Assembly: GCF_029689925.1 (NCBI RefSeq)
Contig: NZ_CP121445.1
Span: 737,001-801,000, forward strand
Direction of reading: 5' to 3'
DNA length: 64,000 nucleotides
Origin: Anaerocolumna sp. AGMB13025
GTDB taxonomy: Bacteria > Bacillota > Clostridia > Lachnospirales > Lachnospiraceae
Shown here: in pieces, positions 17,820-26,091 of the stretch
Layout of the letters: every line of letters begins with the position of its first letter
Position numbering within the stretch: position 1 is the stretch's first letter
Position numbers and translations under genes: made by a program
Notes under the pieces: model-generated
The model's input: the letters and a program-made list of their open reading frames with translations, nothing else
What the model was told of the DNA's origin: nothing
Databases searched by the model: none

Positions 17820-18638
17820 ATGGGATATTATGTTGCAGTTGAACCGAATGTAAAATACTATGTGGAGGATCTTAATCCGGAAGGGAATAAAACCATTTTG
17901 TTCCTGCATGGCTGGCCCGGAAGTCATAAACTTTATGAATATCAATTTGATGTTTTGCCAAAGCTGGGTTTTCGCTGTATTGGTATAGACACCAGAGGTT
18001 TTGGTGATTCGGATAAGCCGTTTCGGGGCTATGATTTTGACCGGCTCTCAGATGATGTAAGATGTGTGGTAGAGGAGCTTAACTTATGTGATTTCACGCT
18101 GCTGGGGCATTCCAACGGCGGTGCTATTGCCTGCAGATACATGGGACGCCATAACGGGTATGGAGTTAAAAAACTGGTGTTAGCTGCGGCAGCAGCGCCC
18201 AGTCTGATTAAGAGACCCAATTTTCCTTATGGCGTAGATAAAGAAGTAGTTGAACAGATGATTGAAGAAACCTATAAAGACCGGCCACAAATGCTTCGGA
18301 ATTTTGGAAATATGTTCTTTTTCCAGTTGATAACCCAACCCTTTTCCGACTGGTTTTTCCAACTCGGTTTACAGGCAGCAGGCTGGGCAACTGCCAAAAT
18401 GCAAAAAACCTGGATCAGAGAAGTATTGTTTAATGATCTGGCGGCAATCCGTGTACCTACTTTAATTATTCATGGAATCCATGACCAGGTGGTTCCCTTT
18501 GCGTTGGGAGAAATCCAGGCTCAATACATTAAAACTTCAAAGTTAGTACCGTTCCAGTTCAGTGGTCATGCAGCTTTTTATGATGAAAAGGACAGATTTA
18601 ACGAAACGGTTGTTGATTTTATTGAAGGAAAGTGTTAA
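17820..18638 (+). CDS. Alpha/beta hydrolase
   Basis: A 272-residue alpha/beta-hydrolase fold protein. It shows the oxyanion-hole motif HGWPGSH (about 30-36), the nucleophile elbow GHSNGG (Ser about 99), and the acid and base in the C-terminal HGIHDQVVP and FSGHAAFYDE (His about 243). The cap region (about 140-190) is aromatic-rich, as in haloperoxidase, epoxide-hydrolase and esterase relatives. Cytoplasmic, no signal peptide. It starts behind CTGGAGA and is probably monocistronic. The substrate is not predictable. Confidence 0.82.
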   Translation: MGYYVAVEPNVKYYVEDLNPEGNKTILFLHGWPGSHKLYEYQFDVLPKLGFRCIGIDTRGFGDSDKPFRGYDFDRLSDDVRCVVEELNLCDFTLLGHSNGGAIACRYMGRHNGYGVKKLVLAAAAAPSLIKRPNFPYGVDKEVVEQMIEETYKDRPQMLRNFGNMFFFQLITQPFSDWFFQLGLQAAGWATAKMQKTWIREVLFNDLAAIRVPTLIIHGIHDQVVPFALGEIQAQYIKTSKLVPFQFSGHAAFYDEKDRFNETVVDFIEGKC

Positions 18639-18708
18639 ACCTATATAATATGATAAAACAGTTTTATACCCAGTAGTTCTTTCATGGGTTACAGTTGACA
18701 TTTTACAG

Positions 18709-18737
18709 TGGACATTTTTCCGAAACGATGCTAATAT
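18709..18737 (+). promoter_or_regulatory. Promoter of the metal-sensor transcript
   Basis: TGGACA (18709-18714), a 17-bp spacer and TAATAT (18732-18737). A start near 18744 would place a leader of about 300 nt, almost all of it structured, before the sensor gene. Confidence 0.5.
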
Positions 18738-18764
18738 ACTGGTAACCTTAACATAATTTATATC

Positions 18765-19020
18765 CGAGGGAATCTCTTATGAGTTCCTGGGTGATAAAAA
18801 AAGCCCTGCCGGGCAGAGAGCACACTCACGCTGAATGATTTTGTCGGTTTTACTGGCTTCTGTAAGTATGAGTAGGTGCCAAGGCGCATTTTTTATCGAA
18901 TAGGAAAGTGCTCCTATTCGATAAAAAACCCTCTGGGAGGATGCACATGACGCGCCAAGGAAATTTGTCACTATGGTGACAACTCGTCAGCGCTAGAGTC
19001 TGGCGAGCCAGATTCTTTAT
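18765..19020 (+). other. Strongly structured leader element with multiple hairpins
   Basis: The core is a perfect 17-bp hairpin, TTTTTTATCGAATAGGA (18889-18905) with its complement at 18912-18928 and an AAGTGC loop. It is enclosed by GGCGC (18883-18887) and GCGCC (18952-18956). Further stems are CTGC/GCAG (18807-18817), TTGTCAC/GTGACAA (18965-18982) and TCTGG/CCAGA (18999-19012), the last followed by TTCTTTATT. No cobalamin or NiCo riboswitch consensus was found. It could be a dispersed palindromic element or a regulatory RNA of the sensor gene. Confidence 0.55.
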
Positions 19021-19044
19021 TCTAGAAAGAAAGGAAGGTTGATT

Positions 19045-19395
19045 ATGGCAAAGTCAGGACAAGTGCATTCCCATGTGGATGCAGACGGCGTGGAATATAC
19101 CCATACTCATGAAGAGAGTTTACCCCATAAACATACTCATGAAAATACCAAAGCAGTATTAAACCGGTTATCCCGTGCAAGCGGTCATCTGGAATCGGTA
19201 AAGCGGATGATAGAAGACGGTAAAGACTGCAGTGAGGTACTCATTCAGTTATCAGCGGTGATAGCAGCCCTTAATAACGCCGGTAAGGTTATTTTGCAGG
19301 ATCACATAGGTCATTGTATTGTAGATGCCATTGAATCCGGAGATGATACAGCCATTGAAAATCTGAATAAAGCGATTGACCGGTTTATTAAATAA
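19045..19395 (+). CDS. CsoR/RcnR-family metal sensor, InrS-like ligand set
   Basis: This is a 116-residue all-helical transcriptional repressor of the CsoR/RcnR family. A His-rich tail (residues 8-32; eight His, including HTH repeats) precedes the core. Candidate ligands are His30, Cys62, His87 and Cys91. The Cys-His-Cys spacing (25 and 4) is that of CsoR. The extra His 32 residues before the Cys reproduces the His21-Cys53-His78-Cys82 set of the nickel sensor InrS. An upstream in-frame TTG (19039) is rejected because AAGGAAGG lies six bases before this ATG. It probably represses the ECF metal importer downstream, through G/C-tract operators at 19429 and 19542. Confidence 0.82.
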   Translation: MAKSGQVHSHVDADGVEYTHTHEESLPHKHTHENTKAVLNRLSRASGHLESVKRMIEDGKDCSEVLIQLSAVIAALNNAGKVILQDHIGHCIVDAIESGDDTAIENLNKAIDRFIK

Positions 19396-19428
19396 TTCAA
19401 CAATAAGGTAATAGCGAAAATCCGTCTG

Positions 19429-19449
19429 CTATCCCCATCCGGGGCATAG
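19429..19449 (+). promoter_or_regulatory. CsoR-type operator, site 1
   Basis: An interrupted palindrome, CTATCCCC then ATCC then GGGGCATAG, with one unpaired base. A/T-flanked C-tract and G-tract half-sites are typical of CsoR/RcnR-family operators. It lies between the sensor gene and cbiM. Confidence 0.6.
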
Positions 19450-19541
19450 GAAACCGTTTGGTTCATAAGAGTATTACAGTAATGTTCTAGCTAAACTTAT
19501 AAAAATCTATCTATATTTCAAAGAAAAAAATTAAAATTTAT

Positions 19542-19584
19542 ATCCCCTATACGGGCTTGTATTGTATTTGAAACATAATATAAT
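19542..19584 (+). promoter_or_regulatory. cbiM promoter with second CsoR-type site
   Basis: ATCCCCTATACGGGC (19542-19556) repeats the ATCCCC...CGGGxC pattern of site 1. It abuts a promoter with TTGTAT (19557-19562), a 16-bp spacer and TATAAT (19579-19584), so a repressor bound there would block the -35. Confidence 0.55.
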
Positions 19585-19619
19585 AAAATAAAGTACCAAG
19601 CGTATAGGAGGATTTTATT

Positions 19620-20621
19620 ATGCATATGGCAGATGCACTGCTTGCGCCTGCGGTAGCAGGAACCATGTATGTTGCCTCAGCGGCAGCTGCTACATATTCA
19701 GTGAGAAAAGTTAGATTAGAAAATGATATAAAAAAGATTCCGGTTATGGGGGTTATGTCTGCGTTTGTATTCGCGACCCAGATGATAAATTTTACAATTC
19801 CGGGCACCGGTTCCAGCGGACATTTATGCGGTGGACTTTTACTTTCCATTTTGCTTGGACCTTATGCCGGATTTTTATCCATGATATCGGTTTTAGTAAT
19901 TCAATGTCTATTATTTGCCGACGGAGGCTTGTTAGCTTTAGGGGGCAATATCTGGAACATGGCGTTTTACGGATGTTTTGTGGGATATTTTCTGATCTAC
20001 CGTCCGATGGTTAAGAAAAGCATGAAATCCGGATGGATTATTCTTGCTTCCGTCCTTGGCAGTGTAATCAGTCTCCAGCTTGGGGCACTAAGTGTAACCC
20101 TTGAAACCCTGGCTTCCGGTATTACAGCATTATCCTTTGGACAGTTCTTACTGCTGATGCAGCCAATCCACTTAGCAATCGGTACGGTGGAAGGATTAAT
20201 TACCGCAGCAGTGGTTATCTTTATTAAGAATACCAGACCGGAGCTGCTGGATAATCGTATAGCAGATAACCGTATGAGCCTGAGACAGACACTGGTTATC
20301 TTATCGGCAGTTGTGGTATTGATCGGAGGCGGATTATCCTTAGTGGCCTCTAGTAATCCAGACGGATTAGAATGGTCCATCCAAAAAATAACCGGTGATA
20401 CAGAAATCGAACCGGAGAACGATTATACAGACGCTGTCAAGACATCCCAGGATATTCAGGACAAGACAGCGGTTTTACCGGATTATGCATTTGCTGGAAG
20501 CGATTCGGCAGTCGGTACTTCGGTATCAGGAATAGTTGGGTCGGCGGTTGTAGCAGCGATTTGCATCGGCTGCGCCTTTTTATTTAAATTCTTTAAGAAA
20601 AAGGATGCCCCTCAGACCTAA
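19620..20621 (+). CDS. cbiM: CbiM/NikM-like ECF importer core with fused CbiN-like C-terminus
   Basis: This 333-residue protein is the substrate-specific membrane component of a nickel/cobalt ECF transporter. The N-terminal MHMAD keeps the Met-His start whose amino terminus and His2 coordinate metal in CbiM/NikM. The family signature appears as ADGGLLALGGNIWNM (about 100-114). Residues about 225-333 resemble CbiN: one helix, an extracytoplasmic loop with PDGLEWSIQKI, and a final helix. It is thus a CbiMN fusion, as is common in NikMN systems. It starts behind TAGGAGG. Nickel is favoured over cobalt because of the InrS-like sensor and the NiFe hydrogenase cluster nearby. Confidence 0.87.
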   Translation: MHMADALLAPAVAGTMYVASAAAATYSVRKVRLENDIKKIPVMGVMSAFVFATQMINFTIPGTGSSGHLCGGLLLSILLGPYAGFLSMISVLVIQCLLFADGGLLALGGNIWNMAFYGCFVGYFLIYRPMVKKSMKSGWIILASVLGSVISLQLGALSVTLETLASGITALSFGQFLLLMQPIHLAIGTVEGLITAAVVIFIKNTRPELLDNRIADNRMSLRQTLVILSAVVVLIGGGLSLVASSNPDGLEWSIQKITGDTEIEPENDYTDAVKTSQDIQDKTAVLPDYAFAGSDSAVGTSVSGIVGSAVVAAICIGCAFLFKFFKKKDAPQT

Positions 20622-20723
20622 ATAAAGAAATTGCGGATTATATTGATTTTTGATATCAGAATCATGAAACCTATGGTATAATTAAATAAACACATATATG
20701 TACATGGTATATGGATATGTATG

Positions 20724-20764
20724 GGTAGATTCCAGAGTATATTTCTTGGAATCTACCTACTTTT
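20724..20764 (+). terminator. Terminator-like hairpin between cbiM and cbiQ
   Basis: GGTAGATTCCA (20724-20734) pairs perfectly with TGGAATCTACC (20747-20757), followed by TACTTTTTT. It would reduce or stop transcription into cbiQ/cbiO, so those genes may be expressed from read-through or from a second promoter. Nothing else is evident in 20622-20930. Confidence 0.8.
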
Positions 20765-20930
20765 TTATAATTAAAACAAGGTATCAGAACAATGTAAATT
20801 TAGCAGCAGCTCAATATTCATTGTTCTCCTGATCTTCATGTGTCATAGGTGGTTATATTTATATGTGCGACCATACCGTGATGGGTGGAGATGTCTCCTA
20901 ATGCAGTGTGACGACAGAAAGAGTGATAAC

Positions 20931-21728
20931 ATGGGAAAAATATCAAGTGCCCTGTATGAAATACATGAATTGGATGAAATGGCAGAAAAGAATACCAGGC
21001 TTAACGAGGTACACCCCCTGGTAAAGCTTACCATAACTGTAGTGTATATTACCTGTGTGGTATCCTTTCATAAATATAACTTATTTGGATTACTGCCTTT
21101 TCTTCTTTATCCGCTGGTTGTTTTTAATCTTGCGGAAATCTCTATCAAAAGCTGTTTTAAAAAGTTAAGGGTTGTGCTGCCCCTGATCTGCTTTATTGGG
21201 TTGTTCAATCCTTTTTTTGACCATATTCCTTTATACCGGATCGGCAGTCTGGTAATAAGCGGTGGGATGATTTCTATGCTAACGCTGATAATAAAAGGTA
21301 CTTTTGCATTAGTGGCATCCTTTTTATTGATTGCTACCACCGGAATCGAAAGAATATGCTATGCCTTGAAACTGCTTCGATTACCAAGCATTATCGTGAC
21401 GCAGATACTACTAACTTACCGTTATATAACACTGCTTTTAAAAGAAGCCAATGCAGTTTTTCAGGCCTATTCCCTTCGTGCCCCCAATGAAAAAGGGGTC
21501 AGGTACAAGGTCTGGGGTTCTCTTTTGGGACAGCTCTTATTCCGAAGCATTGACAGAGCGGGGAATCTATATGACAGTATGCTGTTACGGGGGTTTACCG
21601 GGGAGTTTTATTATGCCCGTACTCAGAAGAGTTCCGGCACAGATTACGGATATCTCTTTTTATGGCTAGGAATCTTTTTAGCCCTTAGACTCCTTAATAT
21701 TGGGGCATATGTAAGTCTATTGTGGTAA
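20931..21728 (+). CDS. cbiQ: ECF transporter T component (CbiQ-like)
   Basis: This 265-residue membrane protein is the energy-coupling T component that links the ATPase to CbiM. About five hydrophobic helices are followed by the cytoplasmic coupling motif seen as QAYSLRAPNEKGVRYKV (Ala-Arg-Gly-like, about 178-196) and DSMLLRGFTGEF (about 218-229). The start is placed at the ATG 20931 (MGKISSALYEIHELDEMA). Upstream in-frame sequence is low quality, while NRLNEVHPLVKL-type residues right after this start are typical of CbiQ N-termini. The ribosome binding site is weak. Confidence 0.82.
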   Translation: MGKISSALYEIHELDEMAEKNTRLNEVHPLVKLTITVVYITCVVSFHKYNLFGLLPFLLYPLVVFNLAEISIKSCFKKLRVVLPLICFIGLFNPFFDHIPLYRIGSLVISGGMISMLTLIIKGTFALVASFLLIATTGIERICYALKLLRLPSIIVTQILLTYRYITLLLKEANAVFQAYSLRAPNEKGVRYKVWGSLLGQLLFRSIDRAGNLYDSMLLRGFTGEFYYARTQKSSGTDYGYLFLWLGIFLALRLLNIGAYVSLLW

Positions 21729-21813
21729 AATAGAGGGAATAAATTGAAACTACGATCGTAAGCAGTAAATAAGAGTGCTGACAGAATTTATAAGATAAAA
21801 AGGAATGATTAAA

Positions 21814-22575
21814 ATGAATCAGTTTTTAATAAATTGTAAGGAACTTTGCTTTTCCTATGAAAATGGAATAGAGATTCTAAAGGGAATCTCATTGCAGACC
21901 AGACCCAAAGAAGCGCTTGGCATTATCGGGGCTAACGGAGTGGGAAAATCTACCCTGCTGCGTATTCTGGTGGGGTTAGAGTTAAACTTTTCGGGGGAGG
22001 TATTCGTCAAAGGAATACCGGTAAATAAAAAATCTCTTCCGGAAATACGCAGTAAGATCGGTTATTTGTTTCAGGATTCCGATAACCAGCTATTTACACA
22101 AACCGTATATAATGATGTAGCCTTTGGACCGAGAAATTATGGCTTAAAGGAGGAGGAGGTAAAGGAAAGGGTTGAGTCGGCACTTACCACAATAGGTATT
22201 ACCCATTTAAAGGATAAGCAGATTTATAAGATGTCCGGAGGCGAAAAGAAGATGGCATCCATTGCTACTGTACTTGCCATGAATCCGGAAATTATTTTAT
22301 TAGATGAACCAACCATTGCTCTGGATCCGAAAAACAGAAGAAACCTGATTCAGACTTTAAACCGGTTGGAGTATGCCAAAATTGTTGCTTCCCATGACCT
22401 GGATATGATACTTGAGACCTGTGACCGGGTAATCCTAATGTCCGAAGGTAAAATTATCAGAGAAGGTGCCACAGAACTAATACTCAGGGATAAGGAACTT
22501 TTAGAAGCATTTGGTCTGGAGCTTCCTCTGTGTCTTAGGGGATATCAGGGAAGGACCAGAAATTCATATAGGTAG
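21814..22575 (+). CDS. cbiO: ECF transporter ATPase (CbiO-like)
   Basis: A 253-residue ATPase of the nickel/cobalt ECF importer. It has Walker A GANGVGKST, Q-loop LFQDSDNQLFTQTVYNDVAFGPRN (the usual CbiO sequence), signature MSGGEKKMASIA, Walker B IILLDEPTIALDP and H-loop ASHDLD. An ATG nine bases upstream (21805) is too close to AAAAAGGAA, so the ATG at 21814 is preferred. With a single ATPase gene it should work as a homodimer. Confidence 0.9.
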   Translation: MNQFLINCKELCFSYENGIEILKGISLQTRPKEALGIIGANGVGKSTLLRILVGLELNFSGEVFVKGIPVNKKSLPEIRSKIGYLFQDSDNQLFTQTVYNDVAFGPRNYGLKEEEVKERVESALTTIGITHLKDKQIYKMSGGEKKMASIATVLAMNPEIILLDEPTIALDPKNRRNLIQTLNRLEYAKIVASHDLDMILETCDRVILMSEGKIIREGATELILRDKELLEAFGLELPLCLRGYQGRTRNSYR

Positions 22576-22624
22576 GGAACTTCCTGTTTTTATCAATGGG
22601 TACAAACTCTACGTCTTCTTTAAT

Positions 22625-22666
22625 AAATCGAGATGGCAGCGGATAGGACCGCCGCCATCTCGATTT
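22625..22666. terminator. Bidirectional terminator
   Basis: AAATCGAGATGGC (22625-22637) pairs with GCCATCTCGATTT (22654-22666), with GCGG/CCGC inside. It separates convergent cbiO and the collagen-like gene, and both strands end in T-rich sequence. Confidence 0.88.
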
Positions 22667-22672
22667 GTTTCA

Positions 22673-24307
22673 TTATACAATTGATAAGCCACCGCTTGCA
22701 TAACCTGTAACAGTGTTTATCAGAGTCACGCCGGCTGCAGTTGCGGAGAATACCAATAGCAGCCTGGTTTGCGGAGTTACCGGGATTGATAAGCCGGTAG
22801 TTATACCGTTACTTATTGCACCCAGGCCTACTATACCTGTAAGAGGCGGAGCAAGGGTTACAACAGCGCCCGGAATTGCAGTAAAGGTATTGTCAGGAGT
22901 ATCGGAACTATATAGCTGTGCTGTAATGGTTATTGTAGTACCTACTAACGCCAGAGCAATCGTGTTGCTGAAGTAAGCTGCAATGGAAGTTATCGTACCC
23001 GCACGAGGAGCTGAGAAAGCAAAATTGATTAGCGGTCCCACTAAAGTTCCGGTAAGATCTATAACTCCGCCTACAAGGCTGATACCGGTTGCAGAACTTC
23101 CGAAACCGATAAGACTTGTAGTACCGGCTAATCCGCCTGCAATAGTAGTCATAACAGCTGGCCCACCAGAGGCAAATGGTATGATGGCCCCAGCGCCGGT
23201 AGGACCAGTATCGCCAGTCGGTCCGGTCGGTCCAGTAGTTCCTGCGGTACCAGCGGCTCCAGTCGGTCCGGTAGGACCTGTAGCTCCCAGAGTGCCGGCA
23301 GGACCGGTAGGACCAGTATCGCCGGTAGGTCCAGTAGTTCCCGCAATACCAGCGGCTCCTGTTGGACCAGTAGCTCCCAGAATGCCAGCAGGTCCGGTAG
23401 GACCAGTATCACCAGTGGGTCCGGTAGGTCCAGTCGGTCCAGTCGGACCGGTATCGCCAGTTGGTCCAGTCGGACCAATACCTCCTTCGCCAGCGGGTCC
23501 GGTCGGTCCAGTGGGTCCGGTAGCACCAATGCCAGCGGGTCCAGTCGGTCCGGTATCGCCAGTCGGTCCAGTGGGTCCGGTAGTACCAGTACCAGCGGGA
23601 CCGGTAGGTCCGGTATCGCCAGTCGGTCCAGTGGGTCCGGTAGCACCAGTGCCAGCGGGTCCAGTGGGACCAGTCGGTCCGGTAGCACCAATGCCAGCGG
23701 GTCCGGTAGGACCAGTTGGACCAGTCGATCCAGGAATGCCAGGAAGACCAGCGGGTCCAGTCGGTCCAGTGGGTCCGGTAGGTCCGGTTACACCAGCATC
23801 TGACCCATAAAAGAGAACTAACAAAGGTGAAAATGGAAGCTCTGCATCATCACTGCCAAATCTCACTACGGTGGTTCCGTCATTATTAACCAGAGCGAGA
23901 CCATAATTCGGGAAAACTCCCGTTATCCATTGATTTACTAGATCGGTGACGTCAATAGCAACAAATCTCCCGATATCACAGGGAACAATATTTATAACTA
24001 TGCCGGTGGGTACAATAAGCGGCCTGGTATTGTAAGTAACAGTTTGTGTATCAAAGGGGGATATTACCCTGTAAAGCTCTACCGGGCTGGGTGTAACACC
24101 TGTTTTATCGGCCACATAAAGCACAAGAGTTGCGGCTGTGACAGAGGGTACAGGTAATATAGGCAGATTAAACTGAAGATAACTTATCGTAAATTGATAC
24201 AAGGGATCTGTACCTACCAACAAAAGAGGGTTGGATGAAAAATTAGTATCAGGAAAACTGCTGGATACAAAGGTGGCACCTGTTGGTGTCAAATTTACTG
24301 ATGGCAT
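22673..24307 (-). CDS. Collagen-like protein with DNRLRE-type head, exosporium/surface type
   Basis: A 544-residue protein in three parts. Residues 1-170 match a DNRLRE-type beta domain, with [26 protein letters not shown] as the conserved block. Residues about 173-373 are about 67 Gly-x-y triplets, nearly all [12 protein letters not shown] or GPAG. Residues 374-544 are a hydrophobic Thr/Gly/Ile-rich domain like the trimerising C-terminus of BclA-type spore glycoproteins. Thr in GPT triplets is the usual glycosylation site in such filaments. There is no signal peptide, which fits assembly inside a mother cell. The start follows GGAAAGGAA. The triplet DNA (23189-23791) is a long near-repeat likely to vary in length. 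Confidence 0.82.
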   Translation of the reverse strand: MPSVNLTPTGATFVSSSFPDTNFSSNPLLLVGTDPLYQFTISYLQFNLPILPVPSVTAATLVLYVADKTGVTPSPVELYRVISPFDTQTVTYNTRPLIVPTGIVINIVPCDIGRFVAIDVTDLVNQWITGVFPNYGLALVNNDGTTVVRFGSDDAELPFSPLLVLFYGSDAGVTGPTGPTGPTGPAGLPGIPGSTGPTGPTGPAGIGATGPTGPTGPAGTGATGPTGPTGDTGPTGPAGTGTTGPTGPTGDTGPTGPAGIGATGPTGPTGPAGEGGIGPTGPTGDTGPTGPTGPTGPTGDTGPTGPAGILGATGPTGAAGIAGTTGPTGDTGPTGPAGTLGATGPTGPTGAAGTAGTTGPTGPTGDTGPTGAGAIIPFASGGPAVMTTIAGGLAGTTSLIGFGSSATGISLVGGVIDLTGTLVGPLINFAFSAPRAGTITSIAAYFSNTIALALVGTTITITAQLYSSDTPDNTFTAIPGAVVTLAPPLTGIVGLGAISNGITTGLSIPVTPQTRLLLVFSATAAGVTLINTVTGYASGGLSIV

Positions 24308-24526
24308 TTATAATCATTCCTTTCCTTACTATAGATTTTTTGGAATAGCAAACAGTATCACAATGTCATTATATGTCATTTTATGTAGTATGCTACTGTT
24401 GTGTTAAGAATTTCTATATATAACTTTTATTGATTGCTTCGTCAAATTAATAAAAACAGTGGTAAAAATGCCTTGCCTTTTGTAAGCTCTAAAGACTAGT
24501 ATCTTCATAAAAATTCATTTTTAAAG

Positions 24527-24540
24527 TATATACGTATATA
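24527..24540. promoter_or_regulatory. Candidate LacI-type operator, distal site
   Basis: A perfect palindrome, TATATACGTATATA, with the central CG step typical of LacI-family operators. It lies about 140 bp upstream of the regulator's -35. It differs from the proximal site at one base. Confidence 0.5.
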
Positions 24541-24679
24541 TATTAAAGTATCCAAGGCGGATATATAACAAAACATAGGATTGAAAGATGTTTAATATAT
24601 GTTTAAAATAAGATTGAAATACGATTGAATAAGAAGATTCAGCAATTTATCTATGTGTTTAGATCTTATTAAACATGAC

Positions 24680-24739
24680 TTGACAAAGGTATCATCCGTG
24701 GTGTATGATATGTTAAGAGTTTAAATATATACGCATATA
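24680..24739 (+). promoter_or_regulatory. lacI-type regulator promoter with proximal operator
   Basis: TTGACA (24680-24685), an 18-bp spacer and TATGAT (24704-24709). TATATACGCATATA (24726-24739) lies just downstream of the expected start and matches the distal palindrome at 13 of 14 bases. Two sites about 200 bp apart suggest autorepression by looping or roadblock. Nothing else was found in 24308-24526. Confidence 0.6.
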
Positions 24740-24754
24740 GTTTTGGAGGGCTTC

Positions 24755-25750
24755 ATGAAAGTTACAATAGAAGATGTGGTGAAAAAATCCGGATTATCCT
24801 ATGTAACAGTATCCAGGGTAATCAGTAATGCACCTAATGTCCGAGAATCCAACCGCAGAAAAGTCATGGAGGCAATTGAAGAATTGGGATATGTCCCCAG
24901 CGCAGCGGCCAGATCATTGGCAACAGGCAGGACTAATGTAGTTGCGATGTTCGTTTCCGATATCGGTGATTATTTCTTTGGAAGCATCGTCAAAGAGGTT
25001 AACAATCAGCTTTTAAGACAAGGATATTTACTAGCCATATCCATCTGCGATGGCAAAGATGATACCATTGATACGGCATTTTTAAATCAGAACAGAGTGG
25101 ACGGTGTAATCCTGCTGGTTTCTAATAAAGAGAAATTCTATATTGATATACTGAAAAACCAGAAAGTACCCTTTGTAGTAGTAGACAACCAGACGATTAA
25201 TACCGATATCATTTCCGTATTAGCGGATAATGTAACCGGCGGTTATCTGGCAGTGAAGCATTTACTGGAACTGGGACATACCGAAATCGGACTCATTGGG
25301 GCAACCCCTTACGGACTTTCTACCTTGGAACGGCAGATGGGGGCAGTCAAAGCCCTGACGGAAGTATCCTTACAGCCGGCAGGCATCGAATACGGAAAAT
25401 ACGACCAGATGACGGGATACAATGCCATTATAAAATGGCACAGGGAAGGAAAGCTCCCTTCCGCCGTATTTGCCTTTGATGATCATATTGCTCTTGGAGC
25501 GGTGAATGCGGTCAAGGATCTGGGGCTAAAAGTTCCTGATGATATGTCCGTATGCGGGTATGATGACAGTCCCCTTGCCAATCACTACACTCCTAAGATC
25601 ACCTCGGTAAGACAGCCTGCCGAAGAAATGGGGCAAAATGCGGTAAACCAGCTACTTTCCTTAATCAGACATCAGGATAATGGCTCTTATGCCATGAAAC
25701 TGGCACCTAAGTTGGCTATTAAAGAATCAACTATGAGTAATAAAAAATAG
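24755..25750 (+). CDS. LacI-family transcriptional regulator
   Basis: This 331-residue protein has an N-terminal LacI helix-turn-helix, VTIEDVVKKSGLSYVTVSRVI, a hinge helix with AARSLATGRTN, and a periplasmic-binding-like sensor core ending in the usual TSVRQPAEEMGQ block. The ATG at 24755 is used because GGAGGG lies four bases before it; a TTG 12 nt upstream is part of that ribosome binding site. It precedes the GH4 glucosidase and kinase genes, its likely targets, and probably autoregulates through the two palindromes upstream. The effector is unknown, possibly a phosphorylated glycoside. Confidence 0.88.
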   Translation: MKVTIEDVVKKSGLSYVTVSRVISNAPNVRESNRRKVMEAIEELGYVPSAAARSLATGRTNVVAMFVSDIGDYFFGSIVKEVNNQLLRQGYLLAISICDGKDDTIDTAFLNQNRVDGVILLVSNKEKFYIDILKNQKVPFVVVDNQTINTDIISVLADNVTGGYLAVKHLLELGHTEIGLIGATPYGLSTLERQMGAVKALTEVSLQPAGIEYGKYDQMTGYNAIIKWHREGKLPSAVFAFDDHIALGAVNAVKDLGLKVPDDMSVCGYDDSPLANHYTPKITSVRQPAEEMGQNAVNQLLSLIRHQDNGSYAMKLAPKLAIKESTMSNKK

Positions 25751-25794
25751 AAGTCAAAAAACAGTAAGAAAAAATGCAGTAAATTAAAACGGGT

Positions 25795-26050
25795 AAAAAT
25801 AAAGCAGGTAAAAATAAAAGCAGGTAGAAATAAAAGCAGGTAGAAATAAAAGCAGGTAGAAATAAAAGCAGGTAAAAATAAAAGCAGGTAAAAATAAAAG
25901 CAGGTAGAAATAAAAGCAGGTAAAAATATAAGCAGTAAAAATAAATCTGGTAAAAATAAAAGCAAAAAAATAAAAGCAAAAAAGTAAAAGCAGCTAATAA
26001 AAAAGCAGATAAAAATAAAAGCAGGGTAAAAATAGCAGGTAAAAATAAAA
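25795..26050. repeat. 16-bp A-rich minisatellite
   Basis: AAAATAAAAGCAGGTA and GAAATAAAAGCAGGTA alternate about nine times in near-perfect register, then decay rightwards. It fills the gap between the LacI-type gene and the GH4 gene. Open frames on the minus strand here are Phe/Leu low complexity only. Confidence 0.85.
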
Positions 26051-26091
26051 TGCAGTTAAAAAAATTCAATCGATATAGAGAGGAGAATATT

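Noticed and set aside
18745..19044. Cobalamin or NiCo riboswitch before the metal sensor
   Set aside because: The B12-box and the conserved core of the NiCo motif are absent. Strong hairpins alone do not identify either class.
22713..23810. Pro/Val-rich reading frames on the strand opposite the collagen-like gene
   Set aside because: They are open only because the GPT triplet DNA lacks stops on both strands. They have no ribosome binding site, and codon use follows the real gene.
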